A stretch of DNA of 64,000 nucleotides from Micromonospora_I sp040659735 (lineage in GTDB: Bacteria; Actinomycetota; Actinomycetes; Mycobacteriales; Micromonosporaceae), in contig NZ_JBFANZ010000020.1 of assembly GCF_040659735.1 (NCBI RefSeq), positions 1 through 64,000 of the forward strand, written 5' to 3'. The notes below the pieces were generated by a model. That model worked only from the letters and a program-made list of their open reading frames with translations. It made no database searches and was not told the DNA's origin. Both the position numbers and the translations under genes were made by a program. Positions 24,323 through 32,002 of this stretch are shown piece by piece; within the stretch, counting starts at the first letter, position 1; the number at the start of each line of letters is the position of its first letter.

Positions 24323-25473
24323 CGCAGGCGGCCGGGCGGTCGAAGGGGAAGCCGCGGGGCCTGCGGCCGGGCACCGCGCGCAAGGCCGGCATCTTCGGCG
24401 CCGTGGTCGGTCTCGCCGCGGCGGGGCTCGCCGCCGGCGTCGCCGCGGAGCGGGCGATCGTCCGCCGCTCCAAGCGCGGCGTCGGCGACCCGCACGCGGA
24501 CGAGCAGTTCGGCGAGCTGCCGTACGACGAGACGTGCGTGGTGACGACCGCCGACGGCACCGACATCTACGTGGAGGTCGTCGAGCCGGCCGACGGGGTC
24601 GAGCTGGACACGGGCTTCGCCGACGGCGTGATCGGTGCACCCCGGCCGGAACCGACGATCGTCTTCGTGCACGGCTTCTGCCTGGACATGGGGACCTTCC
24701 ATTTCCAGCGCAAGGAGCTGGCCCGCCTCGGCGACTACCGGATGGTCTTCTACGACCAGCCCGGGCACGGTCGCTCCGGCAAGCTGGAGACCGGCGAATA
24801 CGAGCTGCCCTCGCTCGGTGAGACACTGCGGGCGGTGATCGACGAGACGACGCCGGAGGGCCCGCTGATCCTGGTCGGCCACTCGATGGGGGGCATGACC
24901 ATCATGGCCTTCGCCGAGCTGTATCCGGAGCTGTTCGGGGAACGGGTGGTCGGTACCGTCCTGATGGCCACCTCTGGCGGGCTGGTCGAGCAGGCCAGGT
25001 TCGGGATTCCCGCGCTGATCGGTCGAGTCGGGGGACCGCTTCTCCCGCTCGTCAACAATGCCACCCGGTTAACCGGTCCGATGATCGACCGCGCCCGTCA
25101 GGCCTCCTCGGACCTGGCCTGGCTGCTCACCCGCCGATACGGGTTCGGCAACCCGCGCCCCAGCCCGGCGCTGGTCTCGTACGTGGAGGAGATGAACTCG
25201 CGTACGTCCGTCGAGACGGTCGCCCGCTATCTGCGGACGCTCTTCACCCACGCGCGCTACCCGGCGCTGGTGGCGCTCCGGGACACGCCGACCCTGGTGA
25301 TCGTCGGCGAGAAGGACATGATCACGCCGGTGACGCACTCCGAGGAGATCCTGCGGCGGCTGCCGGACGCCGAGTTCGTGAAGGTGCCGGACAGCGGGCA
25401 CGTGGTGATGCTCGAACACGCCGCGGGGGTCAACGCCGCCCTCGTCGAGTTCGTTGAGAAGATCGGGCAATGA
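24319..25473 (+). CDS. Membrane-anchored alpha/beta hydrolase
   Basis: The 384-residue protein has a basic N-terminus and one membrane helix at about 25-45 (IFGAVVGLAAAGLAAGVAA), so it is probably anchored in the membrane. The hydrolase domain has the oxyanion-hole segment FVHGFCLDMGTF, nucleophile elbow GHSMGGMT and a late His in DSGHVVMLEH. The acid residue is probably within IVGEKDMITP. The substrate is unknown. ATG 24319 overlaps the alr stop and the gene's own stop overlaps the tsaE start, so all three are co-translated. A hydrolase between alr and tsaE is also seen in other actinomycetes. Confidence 0.87.
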   Translation: MTQAAGRSKGKPRGLRPGTARKAGIFGAVVGLAAAGLAAGVAAERAIVRRSKRGVGDPHADEQFGELPYDETCVVTTADGTDIYVEVVEPADGVELDTGFADGVIGAPRPEPTIVFVHGFCLDMGTFHFQRKELARLGDYRMVFYDQPGHGRSGKLETGEYELPSLGETLRAVIDETTPEGPLILVGHSMGGMTIMAFAELYPELFGERVVGTVLMATSGGLVEQARFGIPALIGRVGGPLLPLVNNATRLTGPMIDRARQASSDLAWLLTRRYGFGNPRPSPALVSYVEEMNSRTSVETVARYLRTLFTHARYPALVALRDTPTLVIVGEKDMITPVTHSEEILRRLPDAEFVKVPDSGHVVMLEHAAGVNAALVEFVEKIGQ

Positions 25474-25952
25474 GCACAACGCTGCGACTGCCCGCGATCG
25501 AGGACACCCACGCGTTCGGCAGACGGCTCGGCCGGCTGCTGCGTGCCGGGGACCTCGTGGTGCTGACGGGTCCGCTGGGCGCCGGTAAGACGGCGCTGGT
25601 GCAGGGGATCGGCGCCGGGCTGGCGGTGCAGGGCGACATCACCTCACCCACCTTCGTGATCGCCCGCGTGCACAAGCCCGATCCGGCCCGCGGCGGCCGG
25701 CTCGCGCTCGTGCACGCCGACGCCTACCGGCTCGGCGCCGCGGCCGACCCGCGGGCCGAGATCGACGACCTCGACCTGGACGCGTCGATGGATGACGCCG
25801 TCACCGTCGTCGAATGGGGCGAGGGGATGGTGGAGCAGCTCGCCGATGCCCACCTGCAGGTGCACATCGACCGGCGCGACGACGATTCACGGCTGGTGGA
25901 GCTGGTGCCCGGCGGCGGCGACTGGGCGGAACGGTTGACGGCGCTACGGTAG
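25470..25952 (+). CDS. tsaE: tRNA t6A biosynthesis ATPase TsaE
   Basis: The 160-residue P-loop protein has Walker A GPLGAGKTALVQ near residues 34-45 and the conserved SPTFVIARVH and HADAYRL segments, with VVEWGEG near the C-terminus. It binds the TsaB-TsaD complex and its ATPase drives turnover in threonylcarbamoyladenosine synthesis at tRNA A37. ATG 25470 overlaps the hydrolase stop. Its partners tsaB and tsaD lie 1.8-3 kb downstream, interrupted by ung and an HTH gene. Confidence 0.94.
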   Translation: MSTTLRLPAIEDTHAFGRRLGRLLRAGDLVVLTGPLGAGKTALVQGIGAGLAVQGDITSPTFVIARVHKPDPARGGRLALVHADAYRLGAAADPRAEIDDLDLDASMDDAVTVVEWGEGMVEQLADAHLQVHIDRRDDDSRLVELVPGGGDWAERLTALR

Positions 25953-26047
25953 GCGCGGCACCGTCGTGAGCCGCGCGCCGGGTGGGTCGGTCTGTCGTAC
26001 CCGCGCCCTAGAGTGCGGCGAGCGATCACGACCCGGAAAGGCCCCCC

Positions 26048-26749
26048 ATGCCGCAGGACGTTCCGACCCTCGATCTCCCCGCGCTGCTGCCGCCGGCCTG
26101 GACCGAGACCCTCGCGCCGCACCTGGACGCCGGGCGCACCGCCGAGCTGGGTCGGTTCGTCGCCGCGGAATACGCCGCGCACACCGTCTATCCGCCGGTC
26201 GAGGATCTCTTCTCGGCCTACCGGCTCTGCGCCCCGCGGGACTGTCGGGTGCTGATCCTCGGGCAGGATCCCTACCACCGCGCCGGTCAGGCCCACGGGC
26301 TCAGCTTCAGCGTCCGCGACGGGGTACGGGTGCCGCCGTCGCTGCGCAACGTGTTCAAGGAGCTGGCCGAGGACCTCGAACTGCCGGTGCCGGGCAGCGG
26401 CAACCTCACCGGCTGGGCCGACCAGGGGGTGCTGCTGCTCAACGCGGTGCTGACGGTCCGGGAAGGGACGCCCAATTCGCACGCGGGTAAGGGCTGGGAG
26501 GCGTTCACCGACGCCACGATCAAATCGCTGAACGCCCGCGACACCCGTGTCGTCTTCCTGCTCTGGGGCGGCTACGCGCGCAAGAAGCGCGACCTGATCA
26601 CCAACCCCGCGCACGTCGTGCTGGAGGCGGGGCACCCGAGTCCGCTCAACCCGCGCGGATTCCTCGGCAGCCGGCCGTTCAGCGCCGCCAACAAGGCGCT
26701 CGCCGACGCCGGCCAGCCCACCATCGACTGGGACCTGTCAGCCCGCTGA
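26048..26749 (+). CDS. ung: Uracil-DNA glycosylase, family 1
   Basis: The 233-residue enzyme removes uracil from DNA. The water-activating motif GQDPYHRAGQAHGLSFSV, the LLLNAVLTV segment and the minor-groove loop HPSPLNPRGFLGSRPFS identify family 1 UNG. A TAGAGT hexamer near 26007 and GGAAAGG just before ATG 26048 give a promoter and ribosome-binding site. Its last 12 bases overlap the end of the convergent HTH gene. Confidence 0.96.
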   Translation: MPQDVPTLDLPALLPPAWTETLAPHLDAGRTAELGRFVAAEYAAHTVYPPVEDLFSAYRLCAPRDCRVLILGQDPYHRAGQAHGLSFSVRDGVRVPPSLRNVFKELAEDLELPVPGSGNLTGWADQGVLLLNAVLTVREGTPNSHAGKGWEAFTDATIKSLNARDTRVVFLLWGGYARKKRDLITNPAHVVLEAGHPSPLNPRGFLGSRPFSAANKALADAGQPTIDWDLSAR

Positions 26750-27469
26750 TCCCACGCGCCGCGCCCCGAGCGGCGACTCTGCCCGCTGCCGGCGGTAACG
26801 GCGCAGCAGGCCGGCCGCCCGGGCGTCGGTAATCTCCACCTCCGCCAGCGGCACCACCCGGTAGCGCCGTTCCCCGTGCCGGATTTCGATGGCCTCGGGC
26901 AACTCGTCGAGCATCCGCGCCCGGATCTCGCCGACCATCGTCTGCCACCGGTGGGCGCCGGGTTCCCGCGGATCGAGCGCCAGGTAACCGAACTCCTGCC
27001 ACTTCTCGTGCCAGCGGTGCGCATATTTCCGGGTGAGCCACTCGGTGAAGGCGTCCGCGTCGCGCCACGCGAGCGCGATGTCCACCGCCGGGACCGGCAC
27101 CGGAGCGCCCTGCAGCAGTGCGGCCGTCGGCCCGTCGAATACGAACGGGATGTCGCCGAGACCGTCCATCGCCTTGTCGACCCCGGCGGCGGCGATCCGT
27201 TCGGCCACCGGGCGGGCGGTGAGCTCGACGATGGCGGCATCGACGTGCGCGTCGAGCGGCTCGAGGCCGACGGTCAGCTGCGCGTCCACGGCCGCGAAGA
27301 GCCGCTCCAGCGTGGCCATGTTGGGCGTCTGCACGCCGCGCTCCACCCGGGCCACCGTGGTCTGGGAGACTTCCGCCCGGTCCGCCAGCTCCCGCTGCGT
27401 GAGGCTGTGTAGCTCCCGCTGCCGGCGTAGCGCGTCGCCGAGGAGGGTCGACAGGCGGGTTGTGGTCAT
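26738..27469 (-). CDS. XRE-family HTH protein with uncharacterised C-terminal domain
   Basis: The 243-residue protein starts MTTTRLSTLLGDALRRQREL and has a Cro/C1-type helix-turn-helix at about 12-65 (TQRELADRAEVSQTTVARVERG). The remaining 170 or so residues include DIALAWRDADAFTEWL, HEKWQEFGYLALDP and an arginine-rich tail, which I do not recognise. Size and layout resemble stand-alone antitoxin-like regulators, but no toxin gene is adjacent. I choose ATG 27469. The reading frame continues upstream into an unstructured arginine-rich stretch without support. It overlaps ung by 12 bp tail to tail. Confidence 0.7.
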   Translation of the reverse strand: MTTTRLSTLLGDALRRQRELHSLTQRELADRAEVSQTTVARVERGVQTPNMATLERLFAAVDAQLTVGLEPLDAHVDAAIVELTARPVAERIAAAGVDKAMDGLGDIPFVFDGPTAALLQGAPVPVPAVDIALAWRDADAFTEWLTRKYAHRWHEKWQEFGYLALDPREPGAHRWQTMVGEIRARMLDELPEAIEIRHGERRYRVVPLAEVEITDARAAGLLRRYRRQRAESPLGARRVGSAG

Positions 27470-27753
27470 CGGTCGATGGTCGGACCCGAGCAGCCGGCTG
27501 TCCAGTGTCCGGTTCGGGACGAAGGACGATCGAATGGCGTGCTGTCCGCCTGTCCCGGATCGCGCGTCCAGCCCGGGCCGCCTCATGCCTGTCGGTTCCA
27601 ATGCGTCTGACGCATCACGAGTCGTCAAGCGCATCAAGCGCAACCGGCTCCATCCCTTCAAGCGCGGCGAGGGGCGTGGTAAAGGGTGCGAGGGCGGCCA
27701 CCGGGGCCGTGCCGGGAGTCAGCGTCATCTGCTGCCCGGTTAGGGTGCATAGC
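27470..27753. other. Divergent intergenic region with palindrome and tandem 9-mers
   Basis: ATGCGTC-T-GACGCAT (27601-27615) is a perfect 7-bp palindrome with one central base. TCAAGCGCA is repeated in tandem at 27625-27633 and 27634-27642, with a third near-copy at 27658-27666. These could be binding sites for the divergent XRE protein or control of tsaB. No gene is supported here. Confidence 0.4.
27741..27746 (+). promoter_or_regulatory. Candidate -10 hexamer TAGGGT for leaderless tsaB
   Basis: TAGGGT ends 7 nt before GTG 27754. No Shine-Dalgarno is present. Confidence 0.45.
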
Positions 27754-28464
27754 GTGCTCGTACTGGTGGTGGATTCCTCGACTCCGGCCGTGACGGCAGC
27801 GCTCGCGGAGGTCACGGCCGCGGGTGTCGCCCTGCGCGCGCAGCGGCGGTCGGTCGATGCGCGGGCCCACGGTGAGCTGCTCGCTCCCGCCGTCGGGGAG
27901 GTCCTCGCGGAGGCCGGGGCACGGCCGACCGATCTCGCCGCCATCGTCGCGGGGCTGGGACCCGGCCCCTTCACCGGGCTGCGGGTCGGCCTGGTCACCG
28001 CGGCCAGCATGGGGCAGGTGCTGGGCGTGCCGACGTACGGCGTCTGCTCGCTCGACGCGCTCGGGCTGGCGGCGACCCGCGACCTCGACGTGACGGCCGC
28101 CCGGGACGGCGCCCCGGGCGGGCCGGTGCTGGTGGCCACGGACGCCCGGCGGCGCGAGGTCTACTGGGCGGTGTACGCGGCCGGTCAGCGGGTGACCGAG
28201 CCCGCGGTCGACGCCCCCGCCGTGGTGGCGGCGCGCGCCGCCGCGCTGGCGGTCGGCGCCGCGGTGGGGGAGGGCGCGGAGCGGTACGCCGACGTGCTCG
28301 GCCTGCCGGTGCGGTCGGAGCCGCGCTTCCCGCCGGCCGAAGAGCTCGTCACACTGGCCGCCGAGCGCGTCCTGCGCGGCGCTCCCGGTGAGCCGCTCAC
28401 CCCGCTCTACCTGCGCCGACCCGACGCGGTCGAGCCGACGACCCGCAAACCGGTGCTGCGGTGA
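27754..28464 (+). CDS. tsaB: tRNA t6A biosynthesis protein TsaB
   Basis: The 236-residue ASKHA-fold protein begins VLVLVVDSSTPAVTAAL and has the conserved VGLGPGPFTGLRVGL segment. It is the inactive partner that dimerises with TsaD in the t6A complex. GTG 27754 is used because the first beta strand begins there. The frame is open further upstream but without coding character. It overlaps rimI through GTGA. Confidence 0.94.
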   Translation: MLVLVVDSSTPAVTAALAEVTAAGVALRAQRRSVDARAHGELLAPAVGEVLAEAGARPTDLAAIVAGLGPGPFTGLRVGLVTAASMGQVLGVPTYGVCSLDALGLAATRDLDVTAARDGAPGGPVLVATDARRREVYWAVYAAGQRVTEPAVDAPAVVAARAAALAVGAAVGEGAERYADVLGLPVRSEPRFPPAEELVTLAAERVLRGAPGEPLTPLYLRRPDAVEPTTRKPVLR

Positions 28465-28919
28465 CGCCGACCCGCTTCCGGTGGTGGCACATCGACGAGG
28501 TGCTCCCCATCGAGGCCGACCTGTTCGGCGCCGAAAAGTGGTCGGCCGGCATGTTCTGGAACGAGTTGGCGGCCGGCCACTTCTACCTCGTCGCGCTCGA
28601 CGGGGCCGGGACGGTGGCCGGGTACGCCGGGCTGGCCGTCCAGCCACCGGCCGAGGCGTGGGTGCAGAACATCGCGGTGCGCCGGGACGCGCAGCGTGGC
28701 GGGGTCGGCCGCGCCCTGCTGGAGGCGTTGCTCGCCGAGGCGGCCCGCCGCAACGTCCGCTCGACGCTGCTGGAGGTGGCGGTGGACAACGCGCCCGCGC
28801 AGAAGCTCTACGCCGCGTACGGCTTCGAGCCGGTGGGTGTACGCCGCGGCTACTACCAACCCAGCAACACCGACGCCCTGGTGATGCAGCGCGACACGGA
28901 AGCCACTCCTCATGACTGA
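28461..28919 (+). CDS. rimI: Ribosomal protein alanine N-acetyltransferase family (RimI)
   Basis: The 152-residue GNAT-fold protein has the acetyl-CoA-binding motif RDAQRGGVGRALLEALL and the motif B segment LLEVAVDNAPAQKLYAAYGF, ending in GYYQPSNTDALVM as in RimI. In this conserved position between tsaB and tsaD it is annotated as the N-terminal acetyltransferase of S18. Its true protein substrate in actinomycetes is less certain. Both ends overlap the neighbouring genes, so it is part of one translational unit. Confidence 0.92.
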   Translation: MTPTRFRWWHIDEVLPIEADLFGAEKWSAGMFWNELAAGHFYLVALDGAGTVAGYAGLAVQPPAEAWVQNIAVRRDAQRGGVGRALLEALLAEAARRNVRSTLLEVAVDNAPAQKLYAAYGFEPVGVRRGYYQPSNTDALVMQRDTEATPHD

Positions 28920-29958
28920 TGAACCCCTGGTCCTCGGGATCGAGACCTCCTGTGACGAGACCGGCGTCGGGATCGTGCGCGGACACACGCTGCTCGCCGA
29001 CGCGCTCGCGTCCAGTGTGGATGAACATGCGCGCTTCGGCGGCGTGGTGCCGGAGGTGGCCAGCCGTGCCCATCTGGAGGCGATCGTCCCGACGATGCGG
29101 CGCGCGCTCGACGACGCCGGGGTCACTCTCGCCGATATCGACGCGATCGCGGTGACCTCCGGTCCCGGGCTGGCAGGGGCGCTGCTGGTCGGGGTAGCCG
29201 CGGCGAAGGGGTACGCGCTCGCCGCGGAGAAGCCGATCTACGGGGTGAACCATCTCGCCGCGCACGTGGCGGTGGACACGCTCGAGCACGGGGCGCTGCC
29301 CGAGCCGGCGATCGCCCTGCTGGTCTCCGGCGGACACTCCTCCCTGCTGCTCGTGGACGATCTCGCGCACGGCGTCACCCCGCTCGGCGCGACGATCGAC
29401 GACGCCGCCGGTGAGGCCTTCGACAAGGTCGCCCGCCTGCTCGGGCTGCCGTTCCCCGGCGGGCCGCCGATCGACCGGGCGGCGCGCGAGGGGGACGCGG
29501 CGGCGATCGCGTTCCCACGCGGGCTGACCGCCCCGAAGGACCTCGCCGCGCACCGTTTCGATTTCTCGTTCTCCGGGCTGAAGACCGCGGTCGCCCGCTG
29601 GGTCGAGGCGCGGCAACGGGCCGGCGAGACGCTGCCCGTCGCCGATGTGGCCGCGTCCTTCCAGGAGGCGGTCTGCGACGTGCTCACCGCGAAGGCGATC
29701 GACGCGTGCCGGGCGCAGGGGATCAGCACGCTGGTCATCGGGGGCGGGGTCGCCGCCAACTCGCGACTGCGGGCTCTCGCGGAGCAGCGGGGCGAGAAGT
29801 ACGGCATCCGGGTGCGGGTGCCGCGGCCGAAGCTCTGCACCGACAACGGGGCGATGGTGGCCGCGCTCGGCTCCCATCTGGTCGCCTCCGGAGTCGCGCC
29901 CAGCCGGCTGGATCTGCCCGCCGACTCCGCCATGCCGTTGACGATCGTGAGCGTGTAA
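28912..29958 (+). CDS. tsaD: tRNA N6-adenosine threonylcarbamoyltransferase TsaD
   Basis: The 348-residue ASKHA-family enzyme transfers the threonylcarbamoyl group to A37 of tRNAs reading ANN codons. The start GIETSCDETGVGIV, the metal-binding NHLAAH motif, LVSGGHSSLLLV and the C-terminal TDNGAMVA are all diagnostic. ATG 28912 overlaps rimI by 8 bp. The gene ends in TAATG shared with the next small gene. Confidence 0.97.
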   Translation: MTDEPLVLGIETSCDETGVGIVRGHTLLADALASSVDEHARFGGVVPEVASRAHLEAIVPTMRRALDDAGVTLADIDAIAVTSGPGLAGALLVGVAAAKGYALAAEKPIYGVNHLAAHVAVDTLEHGALPEPAIALLVSGGHSSLLLVDDLAHGVTPLGATIDDAAGEAFDKVARLLGLPFPGGPPIDRAAREGDAAAIAFPRGLTAPKDLAAHRFDFSFSGLKTAVARWVEARQRAGETLPVADVAASFQEAVCDVLTAKAIDACRAQGISTLVIGGGVAANSRLRALAEQRGEKYGIRVRVPRPKLCTDNGAMVAALGSHLVASGVAPSRLDLPADSAMPLTIVSV

Positions 29959-30224
29959 TGTCCCGCGACGTGATCGTGCGGATGTGGGAGGTGCGCGCGG
30001 AGCCGTACGGCTTCACGGACCTCATCTCCTGGATCTGCGACACGGCGCTGCCGGAGCTCGAGCACAGCCCGTTGCACATCTCGAGCGAGGTCTTCTCGTC
30101 CACCGACAACCGGGTCGTGGTCGTCTCGAAGTGGCGCAGCAGCCCGGTGTCGCTGCCCGAGCCGCCGGCGCGACTGGTCGCCCGCTCGCCGCACGTCTGG
30201 GACTTCACCCAGGTCGACCGCTGA
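29958..30224 (+). CDS. Small conserved protein, possible ABM-like dimeric barrel
   Basis: This 88-residue protein begins MSRDVIVRMWEVRAEPYGF and contains SSTDNRVVVVSKWRSSP, the strand pattern of small ferredoxin-like alpha-beta barrels such as the ABM family. I do not recognise a specific family. Its ATG overlaps the tsaD stop (TAATG), so it is translated with the t6A genes. Codon use is normal for the neighbourhood. The context hints at a tRNA or stress link, but no function can be assigned. Confidence 0.65.
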   Translation: MSRDVIVRMWEVRAEPYGFTDLISWICDTALPELEHSPLHISSEVFSSTDNRVVVVSKWRSSPVSLPEPPARLVARSPHVWDFTQVDR

Positions 30225-30292
30225 CCGACCCGGCACAGCCACGGGAAATCGGTGGCGTGGCCCCACGCTGACCACATAGTTTCAGTGCTGCC

Positions 30293-32002
30293 ATGCGCTC
30301 CCTACCGGTAGCCGATCCCGGCGTTCCCGATCACCGCTCAGCCACCCGCCTGCTGCTGTGGCTGGCGGCGCGTGCGTGGCCGTCGTTGAGCACCGCCGTG
30401 CTGCTCGGTGTCCTCTGGATGGTCAGCCAGGCGCTCATGCCGGCCGCGGTCGGCAAGGCCATCGACGCCGGGATCCGTGCCCAGGACCGGACCGGACTGA
30501 TGACCTGGGGTGGTGTCCTGCTCGGTCTCGGCCTGCTGCAGGCGACCGCCGGCGTGCTGCGGCACCGGCTGGCGGTCTACAACTGGCTCGCCGCGGCCTA
30601 CCGGACGATCCAGGTGACGATCGACCAGGCCAACCGGCTCGGCGCCACGTTGCCCAAGCGGCTGGCCGCGGGCGAGATGGTCAGCATCGGCACCGCCGAC
30701 ATCAGCCACATCGGCGGGGCGCTGGACATCACGGCCCGCGGCAGCGGAGCGCTCGTCGCCGTCGTCACCGTCGCGGTCATCCTGCTGAGCACGTCGGTCC
30801 CGCTCGGTCTCGTCGTGGTGCTCGGGGTGCCCCTGCTCATGGCGATCGTCGGCGGGCTCATCCGGCCGTTGCACCGGCGGCAGCAGTCCTACCGGGACCA
30901 GCAGGGGACGCTGACGACACGGGCGGGCGACATCGTGGCGGGGCTGCGGGTGCTGCGCGGTGTGGGTGGGGAGCCGGTCTTCTCGGCGCGCTACCGCGCG
31001 GAGTCGCAGGAGCTGCGGGCCAGCGGCGTACGGGTGGCGCGGGTCGAATCCGTGCTCGACGCGGCGCAGGTCCTCCTCCCCGGCGTCTTCGTCGTGCTGG
31101 TGACCTGGCTCGGCGCCCGGTTCGCGGTGCGCGGTGAGATCACCGCCGGACAGCTCGTCTCGTTCTACGGCTACGCCGCTTTCCTCGTCTCGCCGCTGCG
31201 GACGCTCACCGAGGCCATCGACAAGTTCACCCGGGGTCACGTCGCCGCGTGCCGGGTGGTCGCGATGCTCGCCATGCAGCCGGAGCTCACCGATCCGGCC
31301 GAGCCCACCCGGCTCCCCGCGACTCCCGGCGAACTCGTCGACGTCGAGTCGGGACTGGTCGTGCCCCCGGCCCGGATGACCGCGATCGCGGCCGCGGCGC
31401 CGCAGGACGCGGTCGCCATCGCGGACCGGCTCGGCCGTTACGTCGACGCCGAGGTGACGCTGCACGGCGTACCGCTGGAGAAGCTGACGCTGGCGACGGT
31501 GCGGGAGCGGATCCTGGTGGCCGACAACGACGCGCACCTCTTTTCCGGCCCGCTCCGCGCGGAGCTCGACCCGCGCGGCCGGGGTCACGAGGAGGCGATC
31601 CGGGCGGCGCTCGTCGCGGCCAGCGCCACGGACATCGTCGACGCGCTTCCCGATGGACTCGACACGGTCATCGCCGAGCGCGGCCGGGAGTTCTCCGGTG
31701 GCCAGCAGCAGCGGTTGCGGCTGGCGCGGGCGCTGCTGGCGGATCCGGAGATCCTGGTGCTCGTCGAGCCCACCAGCGCGGTCGACGCGCACACCGAGGC
31801 CCGGATCGCGCGGACGCTGGGCGCGGCGCGCCACGGCCGGACGACCGTGGTCTGCACGACGAGCCCGCTCCTGCTCGACCCCGCCGATCACGTGGTCTTC
31901 GTGGAGGACGGCAAGGTCGTCGCGGAGGGTACGCATCGGGCGCTGCTCGCGAGCGAGCCGCGCTACACCGCCGTGGTCACCCGAGAGGAGGTGCCGTCAT
32001 GA
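30293..32002 (+). CDS. ABC exporter half with degenerate ATP-binding domain
   Basis: The 569-residue protein has an N-terminal six-helix exporter domain (about 20-320) and a C-terminal nucleotide-binding domain. The Walker A loop is gone: where GxxGxGKS is expected near residue 365, the sequence reads IAAAAPQDAVA. Walker B is altered to LVLVEPTSAVD (Asp replaced by Val), while the signature FSGGQQQR near 465 is intact. The overlapping next gene encodes the partner half with a normal Walker A, so the two should form a heterodimer with one working composite ATP site. The transported molecule is unknown. Confidence 0.9.
   Translation: MRSLPVADPGVPDHRSATRLLLWLAARAWPSLSTAVLLGVLWMVSQALMPAAVGKAIDAGIRAQDRTGLMTWGGVLLGLGLLQATAGVLRHRLAVYNWLAAAYRTIQVTIDQANRLGATLPKRLAAGEMVSIGTADISHIGGALDITARGSGALVAVVTVAVILLSTSVPLGLVVVLGVPLLMAIVGGLIRPLHRRQQSYRDQQGTLTTRAGDIVAGLRVLRGVGGEPVFSARYRAESQELRASGVRVARVESVLDAAQVLLPGVFVVLVTWLGARFAVRGEITAGQLVSFYGYAAFLVSPLRTLTEAIDKFTRGHVAACRVVAMLAMQPELTDPAEPTRLPATPGELVDVESGLVVPPARMTAIAAAAPQDAVAIADRLGRYVDAEVTLHGVPLEKLTLATVRERILVADNDAHLFSGPLRAELDPRGRGHEEAIRAALVAASATDIVDALPDGLDTVIAERGREFSGGQQQRLRLARALLADPEILVLVEPTSAVDAHTEARIARTLGAARHGRTTVVCTTSPLLLDPADHVVFVEDGKVVAEGTHRALLASEPRYTAVVTREEVPS

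Noticed and set aside
22529..24826. Very long antisense open frame over the nnr-alr region
   Set aside because: It lies opposite two certain genes, and its Arg/Gly/Pro/His-rich composition is that of a GC-driven shadow. The same applies to long antisense frames over ABC-F (1211-3022), tsaB-tsaD (27658-29877) and guaB3-M1 (48406-51276).
26738..27469. Toxin-antitoxin module
   Set aside because: The XRE-like gene has no adjacent toxin. Its neighbours ung and tsaB are housekeeping genes.
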